Counted from the stretch's first letter, positions 1 through 5,662 are shown. The stretch: DNA of 6,497 bases from Psychrobacter sp. UBA3483 (GCF_002377905.1 NZ_DFQS01000054.1:1-6497), one strand, 5' to 3'. The notes: generated from the sequence alone by a model not told the origin. Numbers and translations are program-made.

Positions 1-118
1 CTTTTGTATTTGATACACTATATGAACTAAGACCATTAACTTTACTTTTAATATATTCCTCCTGTTTTCTAATACGTTCCTTTGGGATAAATATACTTGT
101 ATTAACAGAAATACTCAT
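1..118 (-). CDS. Partial unrecognised protein, N-terminal fragment running off the window
   Basis: On the minus strand an open frame begins with ATG at 118-116 and stays open for 39 codons to the window edge. The translation starts MSISVNTSIFIPKERIRKQE and continues with a Lys/Ser-rich stretch, which reads like an ordinary soluble protein start. I do not recognise a family. The ribosome site is weak: only a GAG core about nine bases upstream of the ATG. A better AGGAGG lies inside the frame, but no standard ATG, GTG or TTG follows it at the right distance. The gene would be transcribed away from the replication gene at 543, so the region between them would be a divergent control region. A chance open frame in AT-rich DNA is possible because only about 118 bases are visible. 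Confidence 0.45.
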   Translation of the reverse strand, partial: MSISVNTSIFIPKERIRKQEEYIKSKVNGLSSYSVSNTK

Positions 119-175
119 TATAAATCTCAATATAATAATTAAAAGTAAATTGTTTTTTTTGCTGGTTAACCATCA

Positions 176-219
176 TTAAATCATCTTTAAAACGTCATTA
201 AAACGTCATTAAAACGTCG
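176..219 (+). repeat. Tandem 11-bp direct repeats (iteron-like)
   Basis: Three consecutive copies of TTAAAACGTCA start at 187, 198 and 209; the last differs only in its final base (G). A degenerate copy at 176-186 (TTAAATCATCT, 8 of 11 matches) is in the same phase, and a still weaker 7 of 11 match sits at 165-175. The 11-bp period puts each copy on the same face of the helix, as expected for cooperative binding of a protein. Candidates are iterons for a replication initiator or operator repeats for a regulator of the flanking genes. Classic theta-plasmid iterons are usually longer (about 17-22 bp), so the iteron label is tentative. Confidence 0.75.
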
Positions 220-389
220 GTATAAATTATGATCTTTTTATATATTATATACACTTAGGGTATAAAATACCCCTGAATTTATATTAACAACGATCAGCTA
301 ACTCCATCTTCATCCTCTTTTTTAAAATACCGTAATTTGCTGGGTTTTATTTTTGCTGTACCCAAGGCTTGCCTATATAAAGCTGCTTT

Positions 390-420
390 TTGAATGCTGC
401 TAAAAGGTTGGTACTATAAT
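390..420 (+). promoter_or_regulatory. Candidate promoter for the replication gene, overlapping a palindrome
   Basis: A perfect -10 hexamer TATAAT lies at 415-420. The best -35-like sequence is TTGAAT at 390-395, with a longer than ideal 19-base spacer. A perfect palindrome with 7-bp arms and a one-base centre (AATATAA G TTATATT, 418-432) overlaps the -10 and the likely start site, so a repressor bound there would block transcription. The predicted transcript would carry a leader of about 115 bases that contains the inverted repeat at 491-533 before reaching the start codon at 543. This is a motif-based prediction. Confidence 0.4.
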
Positions 421-490
421 ATAAGTTATATTAAGGACTGCTTAACTAAGGCGGATGCTATCCACACTGAACAGTAAAAAAATACACAAC

Positions 491-533
491 CCTATGAATA
501 TATGTAGCACCCATTCAACTTTATATTCATAGG
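491..533. repeat. Perfect 12-bp inverted repeat covering the ribosome site of the replication gene
   Basis: CCTATGAATATA at 491-502 is exactly complementary to TATATTCATAGG at 522-533, leaving a 19-base loop (503-521). The right arm ends in the AGG that begins the AGGA ribosome site (531-534) of the gene at 543. In mRNA the hairpin would partly hide that site and could limit translation of the replication protein. In DNA the same structure could be a binding or nicking hairpin for an HUH-type initiator. There is no T-run, so it is not an intrinsic terminator. Confidence 0.7.
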
Positions 534-542
534 AAAACAATC

Positions 543-1430
543 ATGATCTATTCACCTGTTAATCAGTCACAACTCATCTCTAACGTCGACAGACTGGTTA
601 GAGATGTATTATTTAGTAGCATCAATTTCCAACAAATCAAAAGCCAATTGAACGAGTTCTACTACTCGTTCATGATCAGTCTTAATCCTGAAGACAGATA
701 TTCAAAACCAATCCAAGCATTTATAGAAACTACCAATCAAATTATTGGTGACGATTATTCTTACAACATATTTTGGGATAATGAAAAAACAGGGCAGTTT
801 ATTCAGTTACTGTCAAATTATAAAACGGCCATTCAGAAGGATTACAATGCGTGGCGTTATCAAAGTAATCAAAACAGCAAAAGCTTAGAGCCTAATATCA
901 GAACCCTCATCTCAAATCATTCAAGATTGTTGTTTGTAAGAGTGGATTTAAAATACATACAAGAGATCAGTCATCACATTTCTATTCGTGATTTTGACTT
1001 TCATATGAAAAAGTTAAGAGACGCCATTCATAATGGCGATACTTGTTTTAAGCATTTACTTCATCATGCTTGGTCATTAGAACATGGTGAAGACAATGGT
1101 GGCTTTCACTGTCATCTGCTATTGATCTTTGATGGCTCAAAACATTACAAGGACAGCTATTTGGCTGATCAAGTTGGACAAAAATGGCGAGATATTACTG
1201 AAGGCGTTGGCTATTGCTTTATCCTAAATACTAAAGAGTATAAGAAAGGCCTTGCACGCTACGGCATACTTGGTATCGGAATGATTCATCGTAACAACAT
1301 GCAAGAAGTTGAAAATGCGGTTGATGCTGCCTTGTATCTAACAAGGCCTGATAAGCGTGATGAAAGTTATCAACGTCTTAAAGTGTCTGTGCCTAATATG
1401 AATACCTTTGGGCAAAGCATGCTTAAGTAG
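543..1430 (+). CDS. Inovirus Gp2 / YagK-YfjJ-like replication protein
   Basis: This 295-residue protein resembles the YagK/YfjJ C-terminal family, often annotated 'inovirus Gp2 family protein' and thought to start replication of small mobile elements. The recognisable part runs from about residue 125 to 270. It contains a hydrophobic strand with RVDL (133-136), WSLEHG (177-182), the HxH-bearing strand FHCHLLLI (188-195, His189 and His191), and ALYLTRPDK near the end with Tyr265. The HxH plus a downstream Tyr in a helix fits the layout of HUH endonucleases, which nick one strand and attach to it through tyrosine; that catalytic reading is inference. Residues 1-120 form a helical, less conserved N-terminal part. 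The start at 543 has AGGA at 531-534, eight bases upstream. The sequence is more AT-rich than the genes from 2005 to 5250, suggesting a separate origin. Its upstream repeats and hairpin fit an initiator beside its target. Confidence 0.72.
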   Translation: MIYSPVNQSQLISNVDRLVRDVLFSSINFQQIKSQLNEFYYSFMISLNPEDRYSKPIQAFIETTNQIIGDDYSYNIFWDNEKTGQFIQLLSNYKTAIQKDYNAWRYQSNQNSKSLEPNIRTLISNHSRLLFVRVDLKYIQEISHHISIRDFDFHMKKLRDAIHNGDTCFKHLLHHAWSLEHGEDNGGFHCHLLLIFDGSKHYKDSYLADQVGQKWRDITEGVGYCFILNTKEYKKGLARYGILGIGMIHRNNMQEVENAVDAALYLTRPDKRDESYQRLKVSVPNMNTFGQSMLK

Positions 1431-1518
1431 CTAAGTAAAAGGGAGCTGATGTAGGTAAAACATAGAGGCATAATCTCATATCAAACTAATCTCAGATATA
1501 TAGTACTACCATGAGATA

Positions 1519-1544
1519 AGACAGGTAGCCTCGCTTACCTGTCT
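1519..1544 (+). other. Strong intergenic hairpin after the replication gene
   Basis: AGACAGGTA at 1519-1527 pairs perfectly with TACCTGTCT at 1536-1544 around an eight-base loop, which may close further by a GC/GC pair. It is followed only by GTTTAA, too short a T-run for a confident terminator. A second, looser pair (ATCTCAT 1473-1479 with ATGAGAT 1511-1517) lies just upstream, so the 1431-1570 spacer could fold into a larger structure. Possible roles are protection of the mRNA 3' end, a weak terminator or an attenuator acting with the terminator at 1571. Confidence 0.5.
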
Positions 1545-1570
1545 GTTTAACACTCATTTATCCCCGTTAA

Positions 1571-1597
1571 AGGTCTGCTTTATAGCAGGCCTTTTTT
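1571..1597 (+). terminator. Intrinsic terminator between the replication gene and the double-CxxC gene
   Basis: AGGTCTGC (1571-1578) pairs with GCAGGCCT (1585-1592) with one G-U pair and a six-base loop, and six T residues follow (1592-1597). The stem extends by two A-T pairs upstream. The next gene starts only 24 bases after the T-run, which leaves no room for a normal promoter in between. Transcripts of that gene must therefore read through this signal or start within or before it. Confidence 0.8.
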
Positions 1598-1621
1598 ATG
1601 CGCCATTATCAAGGAGGTACT

Positions 1622-1909
1622 ATGAAACCCATCTGCCCCAATTGTCACTCTTCTCATGTCATCGAAAATATAGATACCAGTATGCAAAGCATTTCAGAGC
1701 ATATGTTATCGCCAAAGCTATTGGTCAGTCTTAGCGTGAGCATCTGCAAGTACTACAAGATCAACCCCATGATCGGCATGGTCGCAGGCAGTGCCATTGC
1801 CACCGTTATTAATCTGGCACAACAAAGGCTAATGCAGCCACCACTCATTAGAGCGGCTGTCATGCCGCGTTATTTATGCAGTACCTGTCAGCATAGCTTT
1901 AGTCTCTGA
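1622..1909 (+). CDS. Small double-CxxC (zinc-ribbon-like) protein of unknown function
   Basis: The protein has 95 residues. I chose the ATG at 1622 because a strong AAGGAGG (1611-1617) sits just before it; an in-frame ATG at 1598 abuts the terminator T-run and has no ribosome site. CPNC (Cys5, Cys8) near the N-terminus and CSTC (Cys86, Cys89) near the C-terminus could together bind one zinc ion, forming a ribbon split by an insertion. The middle holds an amphipathic stretch (about 28-47) and a Gly/Ala-rich hydrophobic helix (about 50-66, with GxxxG-type spacing), which may be a membrane or helix-packing segment. I do not recognise a named family. It lies between the replication gene and the recombination module. 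Metal binding is inferred from the Cys pairs. Confidence 0.7.
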   Translation: MKPICPNCHSSHVIENIDTSMQSISEHMLSPKLLVSLSVSICKYYKINPMIGMVAGSAIATVINLAQQRLMQPPLIRAAVMPRYLCSTCQHSFSL

Positions 1910-1934
1910 CGCCATCATTTATTTAATCACTCAA

Positions 1935-1961
1935 TGATTCATGCCTTAAAGCATTGAATCA
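1935..1961 (+). other. Imperfect hairpin upstream of the DUF932 gene
   Basis: TGATTCATGC (1935-1944) pairs with GCATTGAATCA (1951-1961) around a six-base loop, with one bulged T. No T-run follows directly, so it is not a standard terminator. The right arm overlaps a possible -35 element, so it could be an operator or an mRNA end structure. Confidence 0.35.
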
Positions 1962-1983
1962 GTCAAACCACTTATTTTATTAA
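1954..1983 (+). promoter_or_regulatory. Weak candidate promoter for the DUF932 gene
   Basis: TTGAAT at 1954-1959 and TATTAA at 1978-1983 are separated by 18 bases, each matching four of six consensus positions. The ribosome site AAGGAA (1991-1996) and ATG at 2005 follow closely. The DNA around 1970-1990 is AT-rich, which inflates such matches. Confidence 0.25.
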
Positions 1984-2004
1984 ACAACAAAAGGAAATAT
2001 TCTT

Positions 2005-3000
2005 ATGGCACATTTAATCGAATCTATGGCATACGTTGGTGACACCCCTTGGCATGGTCTTGGAAACGAGCTTTCACCCAAGCAGCCTATAGAAGTCTGG
2101 GCACGTGAGGCAGGAATGGACTGGCGTATTGAATCCTCAGACGTCAGCTACATGGCAACCAATGATAAAGGTCAAAACCTCATCATGCCGTTTGACAATA
2201 ACAAGGTCCTGTATCGCAGTGATAACTTAGAGCCGTTATCGGTAGTGAGTCAACGCTATCAAGAAGTACAACCGAGTGAGATTCTAGAGTTCTATCGTGA
2301 TTTGACGGAACAAGCTGACTTTGAATTAGAAACAGCAGGGGTGTTAAAAGGCGGTCGTAAGTTCTGGGCCCTCGCTCGAACTGGTCAATCAGCAACACTA
2401 CGTGGCGGCGATGTTAGTCATGGTTATCTGCTGCTTGCAACCGCCTGTGATGGAACGCTAGCGACTACTGCGCAGTTCACTAATATTCGCGTGGTTTGTA
2501 ACAACACCTTAGCAATCAGCTTAGCTGATGGCAGCGGCGGCGTGGTCAAAGTACCGCACAGCACTACCTTTGATGCCGACAAGGTCAAGCAGCAACTAGG
2601 CGTATCCGTTAGCCAGTGGGATAATTTTAATTATGAGATGAAGCAGCTCACTAATCGACGAGTGACCCAAGCAGAAGCGGCCAATTATTTAAACCGTGTG
2701 TTTAATGATGTCAAAGATGATGGCCTCATTTTATTTAATACTGCTAAGAAGGAGAAAGAAGCAGTTCCGAATGCTCGCGCTATGAATCAGGTAATGACTA
2801 TGTTCAATGGGCAAGGTCGCGGTGCAGATTTAGACTCTGCTAAGGACACCGCCTATGGCTTACTGTCAGCGATGACGGAGTTTGTAGATCATGAACGCCG
2901 TGCCATGTCACAAGATCATCGCCTTGACTCAGCTTGGTTTGGTGCAGGGGCGAAGCTCAAAGATAAAAGCTTGGATGAAGCGCTGCGCTTAATTGCCTAA
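2005..3000 (+). CDS. DUF932 phage/plasmid-like protein (TIGR03299-type)
   Basis: The 331-residue protein begins MAHLIESMAYVGDTPWHGLG, the hallmark start of the DUF932 phage/plasmid-like family (the W-H-G-L-G motif at residues 16-20), and its length is normal for that family. The domain fills nearly the whole protein. Further family-like features are the YRSDNLEPLSVVSQRYQEVQ stretch (about 70-89), a GGRKFWALAR strand (about 116-125) and an FTNIRVVCNNTL segment (about 158-169). The biochemical function is not established. These proteins occur on plasmids, phages and integrative elements, often beside YqaJ exonucleases and single-strand annealing or metal-binding partners, so a role in recombination or element maintenance is plausible. 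The ATG at 2005 has AAGGAA at 1991-1996. A terminator follows at 3032, so the gene may be expressed partly on its own. Confidence 0.88.
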   Translation: MAHLIESMAYVGDTPWHGLGNELSPKQPIEVWAREAGMDWRIESSDVSYMATNDKGQNLIMPFDNNKVLYRSDNLEPLSVVSQRYQEVQPSEILEFYRDLTEQADFELETAGVLKGGRKFWALARTGQSATLRGGDVSHGYLLLATACDGTLATTAQFTNIRVVCNNTLAISLADGSGGVVKVPHSTTFDADKVKQQLGVSVSQWDNFNYEMKQLTNRRVTQAEAANYLNRVFNDVKDDGLILFNTAKKEKEAVPNARAMNQVMTMFNGQGRGADLDSAKDTAYGLLSAMTEFVDHERRAMSQDHRLDSAWFGAGAKLKDKSLDEALRLIA

Positions 3001-3031
3001 TCTCTTAATGACTTTGTTTACTTGATGAATC

Positions 3032-3058
3032 AACCACGCCTTTGAGCGTGGTTTTTTT
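3032..3058 (+). terminator. Intrinsic terminator after the DUF932 gene
   Basis: AACCACGC (3032-3039) pairs perfectly with GCGTGGTT (3046-3053) around a six-base loop, and the T-run extends to 3058. It sits 31 bases after the DUF932 stop. The next start is 65 bases on, so a promoter for the exonuclease gene could just fit; the best -35-like element there is TTGAAT at 3078-3083, with no clean -10. Confidence 0.88.
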
Positions 3059-3123
3059 ATGCCGTCAGCAAGGTTATTTGAATTAACTAATTACCAATAA
3101 TAAATCTAACGAAGGAGTTCATT

Positions 3124-4245
3124 ATGAACATGATCGCATTAAACAATACAACTACTCAGCCAAGAGTTAAACGTGCAACTGTTAAGAATAAAGCTCCACT
3201 AAACGCTCGGCAAAATAGCGAAGAAGTGCCAAAGCCTAAGGTAGAAAATAAATCCGTTAAGCCGTCTGCTAATCAGGTAATCTCTGCTAAACGTTTGGTC
3301 AATACCAAAAACCTAAGTCGTGAAGACTGGCTACAATTTCGCAAGCAAGGCATTGGCAGCTCGGATGCCGCTGCCGCTTGTGGTATTCATCCCTTTCTAT
3401 CCATGCTTGAATTATGGATGATTAAGACTGGTCGTATGGCATCAAATATTGATGAAGGTGCTGATGGTTATGCGCCACTGTATTGGGGTAACACCTTAGA
3501 ACCAATGGTGGCTAAATATTATCAAGAACATACTGGCAATAAAGTCAGGCGCGTCAATGCCATTTTGCAGCATCCTGAGCAGCGATTCATGCTAGCAAAT
3601 TTAGACTATGCCATTACTGGTAGTGACGAAGTACAAATACTGGAATGTAAAACCGCTGGTGAACATGGTGCCAAGCTCTGGAAACATGGCGTACCATTGT
3701 ATGTCACTTGCCAAGTACAACATCAGCTGGCGGTCACTGGTAAAACTGCGGCGCATATTTGTGTGCTGCTGTGTGGACACGAGGCTAAGATTTATAAGGT
3801 TGAGCGTGATGAGCGCTTGATTGCGTCCATCATGGAGCATGAGCGTTTGTTCTGGCAATACGTGGAAACCGACACGCCACCAACGCCTGATCATTCTGAA
3901 TCGGCAGCACGAGCCTTAAAGTTGCTTTATCCAACACCTAAACCCTCAAGCAAGGTTGATTTGCGAGATGACGATGGTGCCAATAAGCTATTTGAGCAAT
4001 TGCTGAGCTACCGTGATTACATGCAAGAGTTAGAGCAGCGTCATGACCAAGTAAAGCATCAGCTGCAAACGCTCATTGCCGATAATGAGGTGGCCGTGTT
4101 CGAGAAAGGGGCGATCTCTTGGAAACGCTCGAAAGATAGTATCGGTTTGGACAGTAAGGCCGTTATCAAAGCGCATCCTGAGCTGTTAGCTAAATTTAGC
4201 AAAACCAAGCAAGGTAGTCGCCGCTTCGTTATCTTAAACGACTAA
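3124..4245 (+). CDS. YqaJ-type viral recombinase/exonuclease (PD-(D/E)XK fold)
   Basis: The 373-residue protein is a lambda-exonuclease-like (YqaJ/phage-related nuclease) enzyme, expected to resect double-stranded DNA ends for single-strand annealing recombination. The nuclease domain spans about residues 64-250. It shows the GIGSSDAAA motif (76-84, with Asp81), WGNTLEP with Glu126, Asp161 in the MLANLDY strand, the catalytic ECK (Glu174, Lys176), and the Tyr193/Gln197 helix YVTCQVQHQ. All expected acidic and lysine residues are present, so it should be active. Residues 1-60 are a Lys/Asn-rich, probably disordered basic extension that most relatives lack. Residues 285-325 look like a coiled coil, followed by a short C-terminal domain. 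The ATG at 3124 has AAGGAG at 3112-3117. Its neighbours, DUF932 and the Gp3-like protein, fit a recombination module on a mobile element. Confidence 0.9.
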   Translation: MNMIALNNTTTQPRVKRATVKNKAPLNARQNSEEVPKPKVENKSVKPSANQVISAKRLVNTKNLSREDWLQFRKQGIGSSDAAAACGIHPFLSMLELWMIKTGRMASNIDEGADGYAPLYWGNTLEPMVAKYYQEHTGNKVRRVNAILQHPEQRFMLANLDYAITGSDEVQILECKTAGEHGAKLWKHGVPLYVTCQVQHQLAVTGKTAAHICVLLCGHEAKIYKVERDERLIASIMEHERLFWQYVETDTPPTPDHSESAARALKLLYPTPKPSSKVDLRDDDGANKLFEQLLSYRDYMQELEQRHDQVKHQLQTLIADNEVAVFEKGAISWKRSKDSIGLDSKAVIKAHPELLAKFSKTKQGSRRFVILND

Positions 4246-4286
4246 GCCGAAACCTACTACATTTAAACAAAACAAGCGCATAACTG

Positions 4287-4312
4287 CCCACCTAGCACAG
4301 GTGGGTTTTTTT
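4287..4312 (+). terminator. Intrinsic terminator after the YqaJ exonuclease gene
   Basis: CCCACCT (4287-4293) pairs perfectly with AGGTGGG (4299-4305) around a five-base loop, followed by seven T residues (4306-4312). The next start codon is only 41 bases downstream. A complete promoter there would have to overlap the T-run, and none is evident. Confidence 0.88.
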
Positions 4313-4353
4313 ATGGCTAAACATATTTTATTAAACCTATAAGGAATATCACC

Positions 4354-5250
4354 ATGATTAAAGGTCTCACCATAACCCCACCTGTTTTAGGTCGTATCAG
4401 CATTGGACGTGTTGTTCAAAAAGACGGAAAACGTCTTCCTGCCAAAGACGATCAATTCACCATTACCAGCCAAGTACAGAATAAAGACGGCTGGATCAAT
4501 CATCCACTAGACGAAAAGCTACGCGCAAATAATGACGGTAAGCTCAGACAAATACCCGTACGTATGCTGTTTAACGATCCGACACTAAACCTGCGAGCTG
4601 AGTACACCCTGTTTGATCGGCAAACTGGGAGACCGCTATGCGTGGGCGACGGTGAGCACTGTCAGCGCCGCACAAGCAATGGTGTTGAGCAGTTGCCTTG
4701 TCCATCACCTGATCGTTGTCCACTGGCGCAAGGCGGCGCGTGTAAGCCGTATGGCAGACTGTATGTCAATCTGTCTGAGGATGATGAGCTTGGCACCTTT
4801 ATCTTTCGCACCACTGGCTTTAATAGTATTAGAACGCTTGCAGCACGGCTGAGCTACTTTGCCGCAGTATCTGGCAATAAGCTGTCTTGCTTGCCGTTGC
4901 AACTCACCTTGCGAGGTAAAAGCACGACGCAAAGCTATCGCACACCGATTTACTTTGTCGATTTAACGCTACGCGATGGGGTGACATTAAAAGATGCCGT
5001 ACAACAAGCTAAGGCCATTGATAGTGAGCTTAGCGTATATGGCTTCGATCAGAGCGCGTTGGATGACGCCGCTAAAACAGGCTATGCCAATTCTTGCTTT
5101 GAAGTGGATGGTGAAGAGATGTCTGATGTGGTGGAAGAGTTTTATCCACAAGAGGATAGCGATCAGATGCCTACTAAAACCAACAATGCGCAATCCAGCA
5201 CACGTAGTATCGCGCAAGGCTTACGCCAAAGCGTGACGGCGGTGAGCTAA
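4354..5250 (+). CDS. Gp3-like / 'hydrolase or metal-binding' protein with Cys cluster
   Basis: The 298-residue protein matches the pattern of a family usually annotated 'hydrolase or metal-binding protein' on integrative elements and plasmids. It also resembles Gp3-like recombination directionality factors: a short basic N-terminus, a strand leading to FNDPTLNLRAEY (73-84), then the CVGDGEHC motif (96-103). A cysteine cluster (Cys96, Cys103, Cys116, Cys122, Cys130) probably binds zinc. After it come a strand region with FIFRTTGFNSIRTL (149-162), a G-x-L-x-x-LPLQLTLRGK stretch (about 174-189), and a Ser/Thr/Gln-rich tail (about 265-298) that is probably disordered. Both the zinc binding and any role in steering integration or annealing are inferred. 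The ATG at 4354 is preceded by AAGGA at 4341-4345. Its neighbours (DUF932, YqaJ, AlpA) fit the usual context. Confidence 0.68.
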   Translation: MIKGLTITPPVLGRISIGRVVQKDGKRLPAKDDQFTITSQVQNKDGWINHPLDEKLRANNDGKLRQIPVRMLFNDPTLNLRAEYTLFDRQTGRPLCVGDGEHCQRRTSNGVEQLPCPSPDRCPLAQGGACKPYGRLYVNLSEDDELGTFIFRTTGFNSIRTLAARLSYFAAVSGNKLSCLPLQLTLRGKSTTQSYRTPIYFVDLTLRDGVTLKDAVQQAKAIDSELSVYGFDQSALDDAAKTGYANSCFEVDGEEMSDVVEEFYPQEDSDQMPTKTNNAQSSTRSIAQGLRQSVTAVS

Positions 5251-5266
5251 AGCAACTATGCTGCAT

Positions 5267-5298
5267 AAAAAAGAGCTGATTCGTCAGCTCTTTTTTTA
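5267..5298 (+). terminator. Intrinsic terminator with TTCG loop after the Gp3-like gene
   Basis: AAGAGCTGA (5271-5279) pairs perfectly with TCAGCTCTT (5284-5292) around a TTCG tetraloop. The stem extends into flanking A- and T-runs (from 5267 and to 5298), so it could also stop transcription from the other strand. Confidence 0.92.
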
Positions 5299-5320
5299 TA
5301 TATGAAGGTCAAGCGCGGTC

Positions 5321-5360
5321 AATATGGGACGCCGTAAAAAAATATGGGACTCCGTAACTC
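5321..5360 (+). repeat. Tandem 20-bp direct repeat upstream of the AlpA-like gene
   Basis: Two head-to-tail copies start at 5321 and 5341. The first 17 bases of each (AATATGGGACGCCGTAA in the first) differ at only one position (G or T at base 11). The 20-bp period is close to two helical turns, so bound proteins would lie on the same face. The repeat lies between the terminator at 5267 and the AlpA-like gene at 5402, a natural place for an operator, perhaps of AlpA itself or of an element-wide regulator. No clear -35/-10 pair is visible beside it. Confidence 0.75.
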
Positions 5361-5361
5361 T

Positions 5362-5381
5362 ATGAGAAGAAACGTTCTCAT
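5362..5381 (+). promoter_or_regulatory. Short inverted repeat just before the AlpA-like ribosome site
   Basis: ATGAGAA (5362-5368) pairs with TTCTCAT (5375-5381) around a six-base loop, nine bases upstream of AAGGAG (5390-5395). It could be a half-site pair for a repressor or an mRNA hairpin in the leader of the regulator gene. It lies immediately after the tandem repeat. Confidence 0.4.
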
Positions 5382-5401
5382 TCACTTACAAGGAGATAAT
5401 C

Positions 5402-5662
5402 ATGGAACAATTAAACGCAAACACGCAACAAAATACCTCAATGCCAAGCATGCCACAGATACCGCGCATGCTACCGCTAAAGCAGGTAATGCATTATACA
5501 GCGCTTAGCAGTACTACGATTTATGAGATGGTCAATAAAAAATCTGATCGTTACGATCCAACATTCCCTGTTCAAGTAAAGCTATCAAAGGGACGTGTAG
5601 CATGGGTAGAAAGCGAAGTGGCTCAATGGATTGAAAATAAGATCGCTGCTCGGGTTCACTGA
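5402..5662 (+). CDS. AlpA-family helix-turn-helix regulator
   Basis: The 86-residue protein is a small AlpA/MerR-like DNA-binding protein. The domain runs from about residue 24 to 80. LPLKQVMHYTALSSTTIYEM (24-43) is the helix-turn-helix, then comes a wing with DPTFPVQVKLSKGRVAWVES (52-71), and EVAQWIENKI (72-81) is the closing helix. The FP...W-x-x-x-EV-x-x-W pattern is typical of the family. AlpA proteins act as transcription activators or excision factors of prophages and islands; in E. coli, AlpA activates an integrase gene of CP4-57. Residues 1-22 are a Gln/Asn/Met/Pro-rich extension of unknown purpose. The ATG at 5402 has AAGGAG at 5390-5395. No integrase is visible here, so its target may lie outside the window or be this cluster. 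Confidence 0.85.
   Translation: MEQLNANTQQNTSMPSMPQIPRMLPLKQVMHYTALSSTTIYEMVNKKSDRYDPTFPVQVKLSKGRVAWVESEVAQWIENKIAARVH

Larger units (their letters stand above)
119..542. other. Non-coding AT-rich leader, candidate origin/control region
   Basis: No convincing gene lies in these roughly 420 bases. They hold an array of 11-bp direct repeats (176-219) and then a very AT-rich stretch. Next comes a short perfect inverted repeat (GGGTAT at 258-263, loop AAA, ATACCC at 267-272), followed by a candidate promoter near 390-420. Last is a long inverted repeat at 491-533. Direct repeats beside AT-rich DNA and just upstream of a replication-protein gene are the classic layout of a replication origin or of an autoregulated rep promoter. 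The origin role is inferred from layout only; no DnaA box was convincingly identified. Confidence 0.5.

Noticed and set aside
1598..1621. Upstream in-frame ATG for the double-CxxC gene
   Set aside because: It follows the terminator T-run directly and has no ribosome site; the ATG at 1622 has AAGGAGG at an ideal distance.
2183..2398. Minus-strand open frame inside the DUF932 gene
   Set aside because: It is antisense to a strongly recognised family member, with no domain evidence.
3061..3102. Mini-frame of 13 codons after the terminator (and similar ones at 4313 and 5304)
   Set aside because: These begin at the ATG or near it after a T-run, have no ribosome site and are too short to support; a leader-peptide role cannot be shown.
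3601..3894. Minus-strand open frame and a short plus-strand frame inside the YqaJ gene
   Set aside because: Both lie wholly inside a gene with clear conserved motifs and have no family resemblance; they are shadow frames.
4421..4437. AAAACGTC, matching the core of the 11-bp repeats
   Set aside because: A single copy inside a coding region, part of a short chance palindrome, with no array.
4613..5236. Several overlapping open frames on both strands inside the Gp3-like gene
   Set aside because: They fall in alternative frames of a well-supported gene and show no recognisable domains.
5311..5319. AAGCGCGGT, resembling the Haemophilus DNA uptake signal
   Set aside because: One mismatch to the core, a single occurrence, and the host does not look like a Pasteurellaceae.
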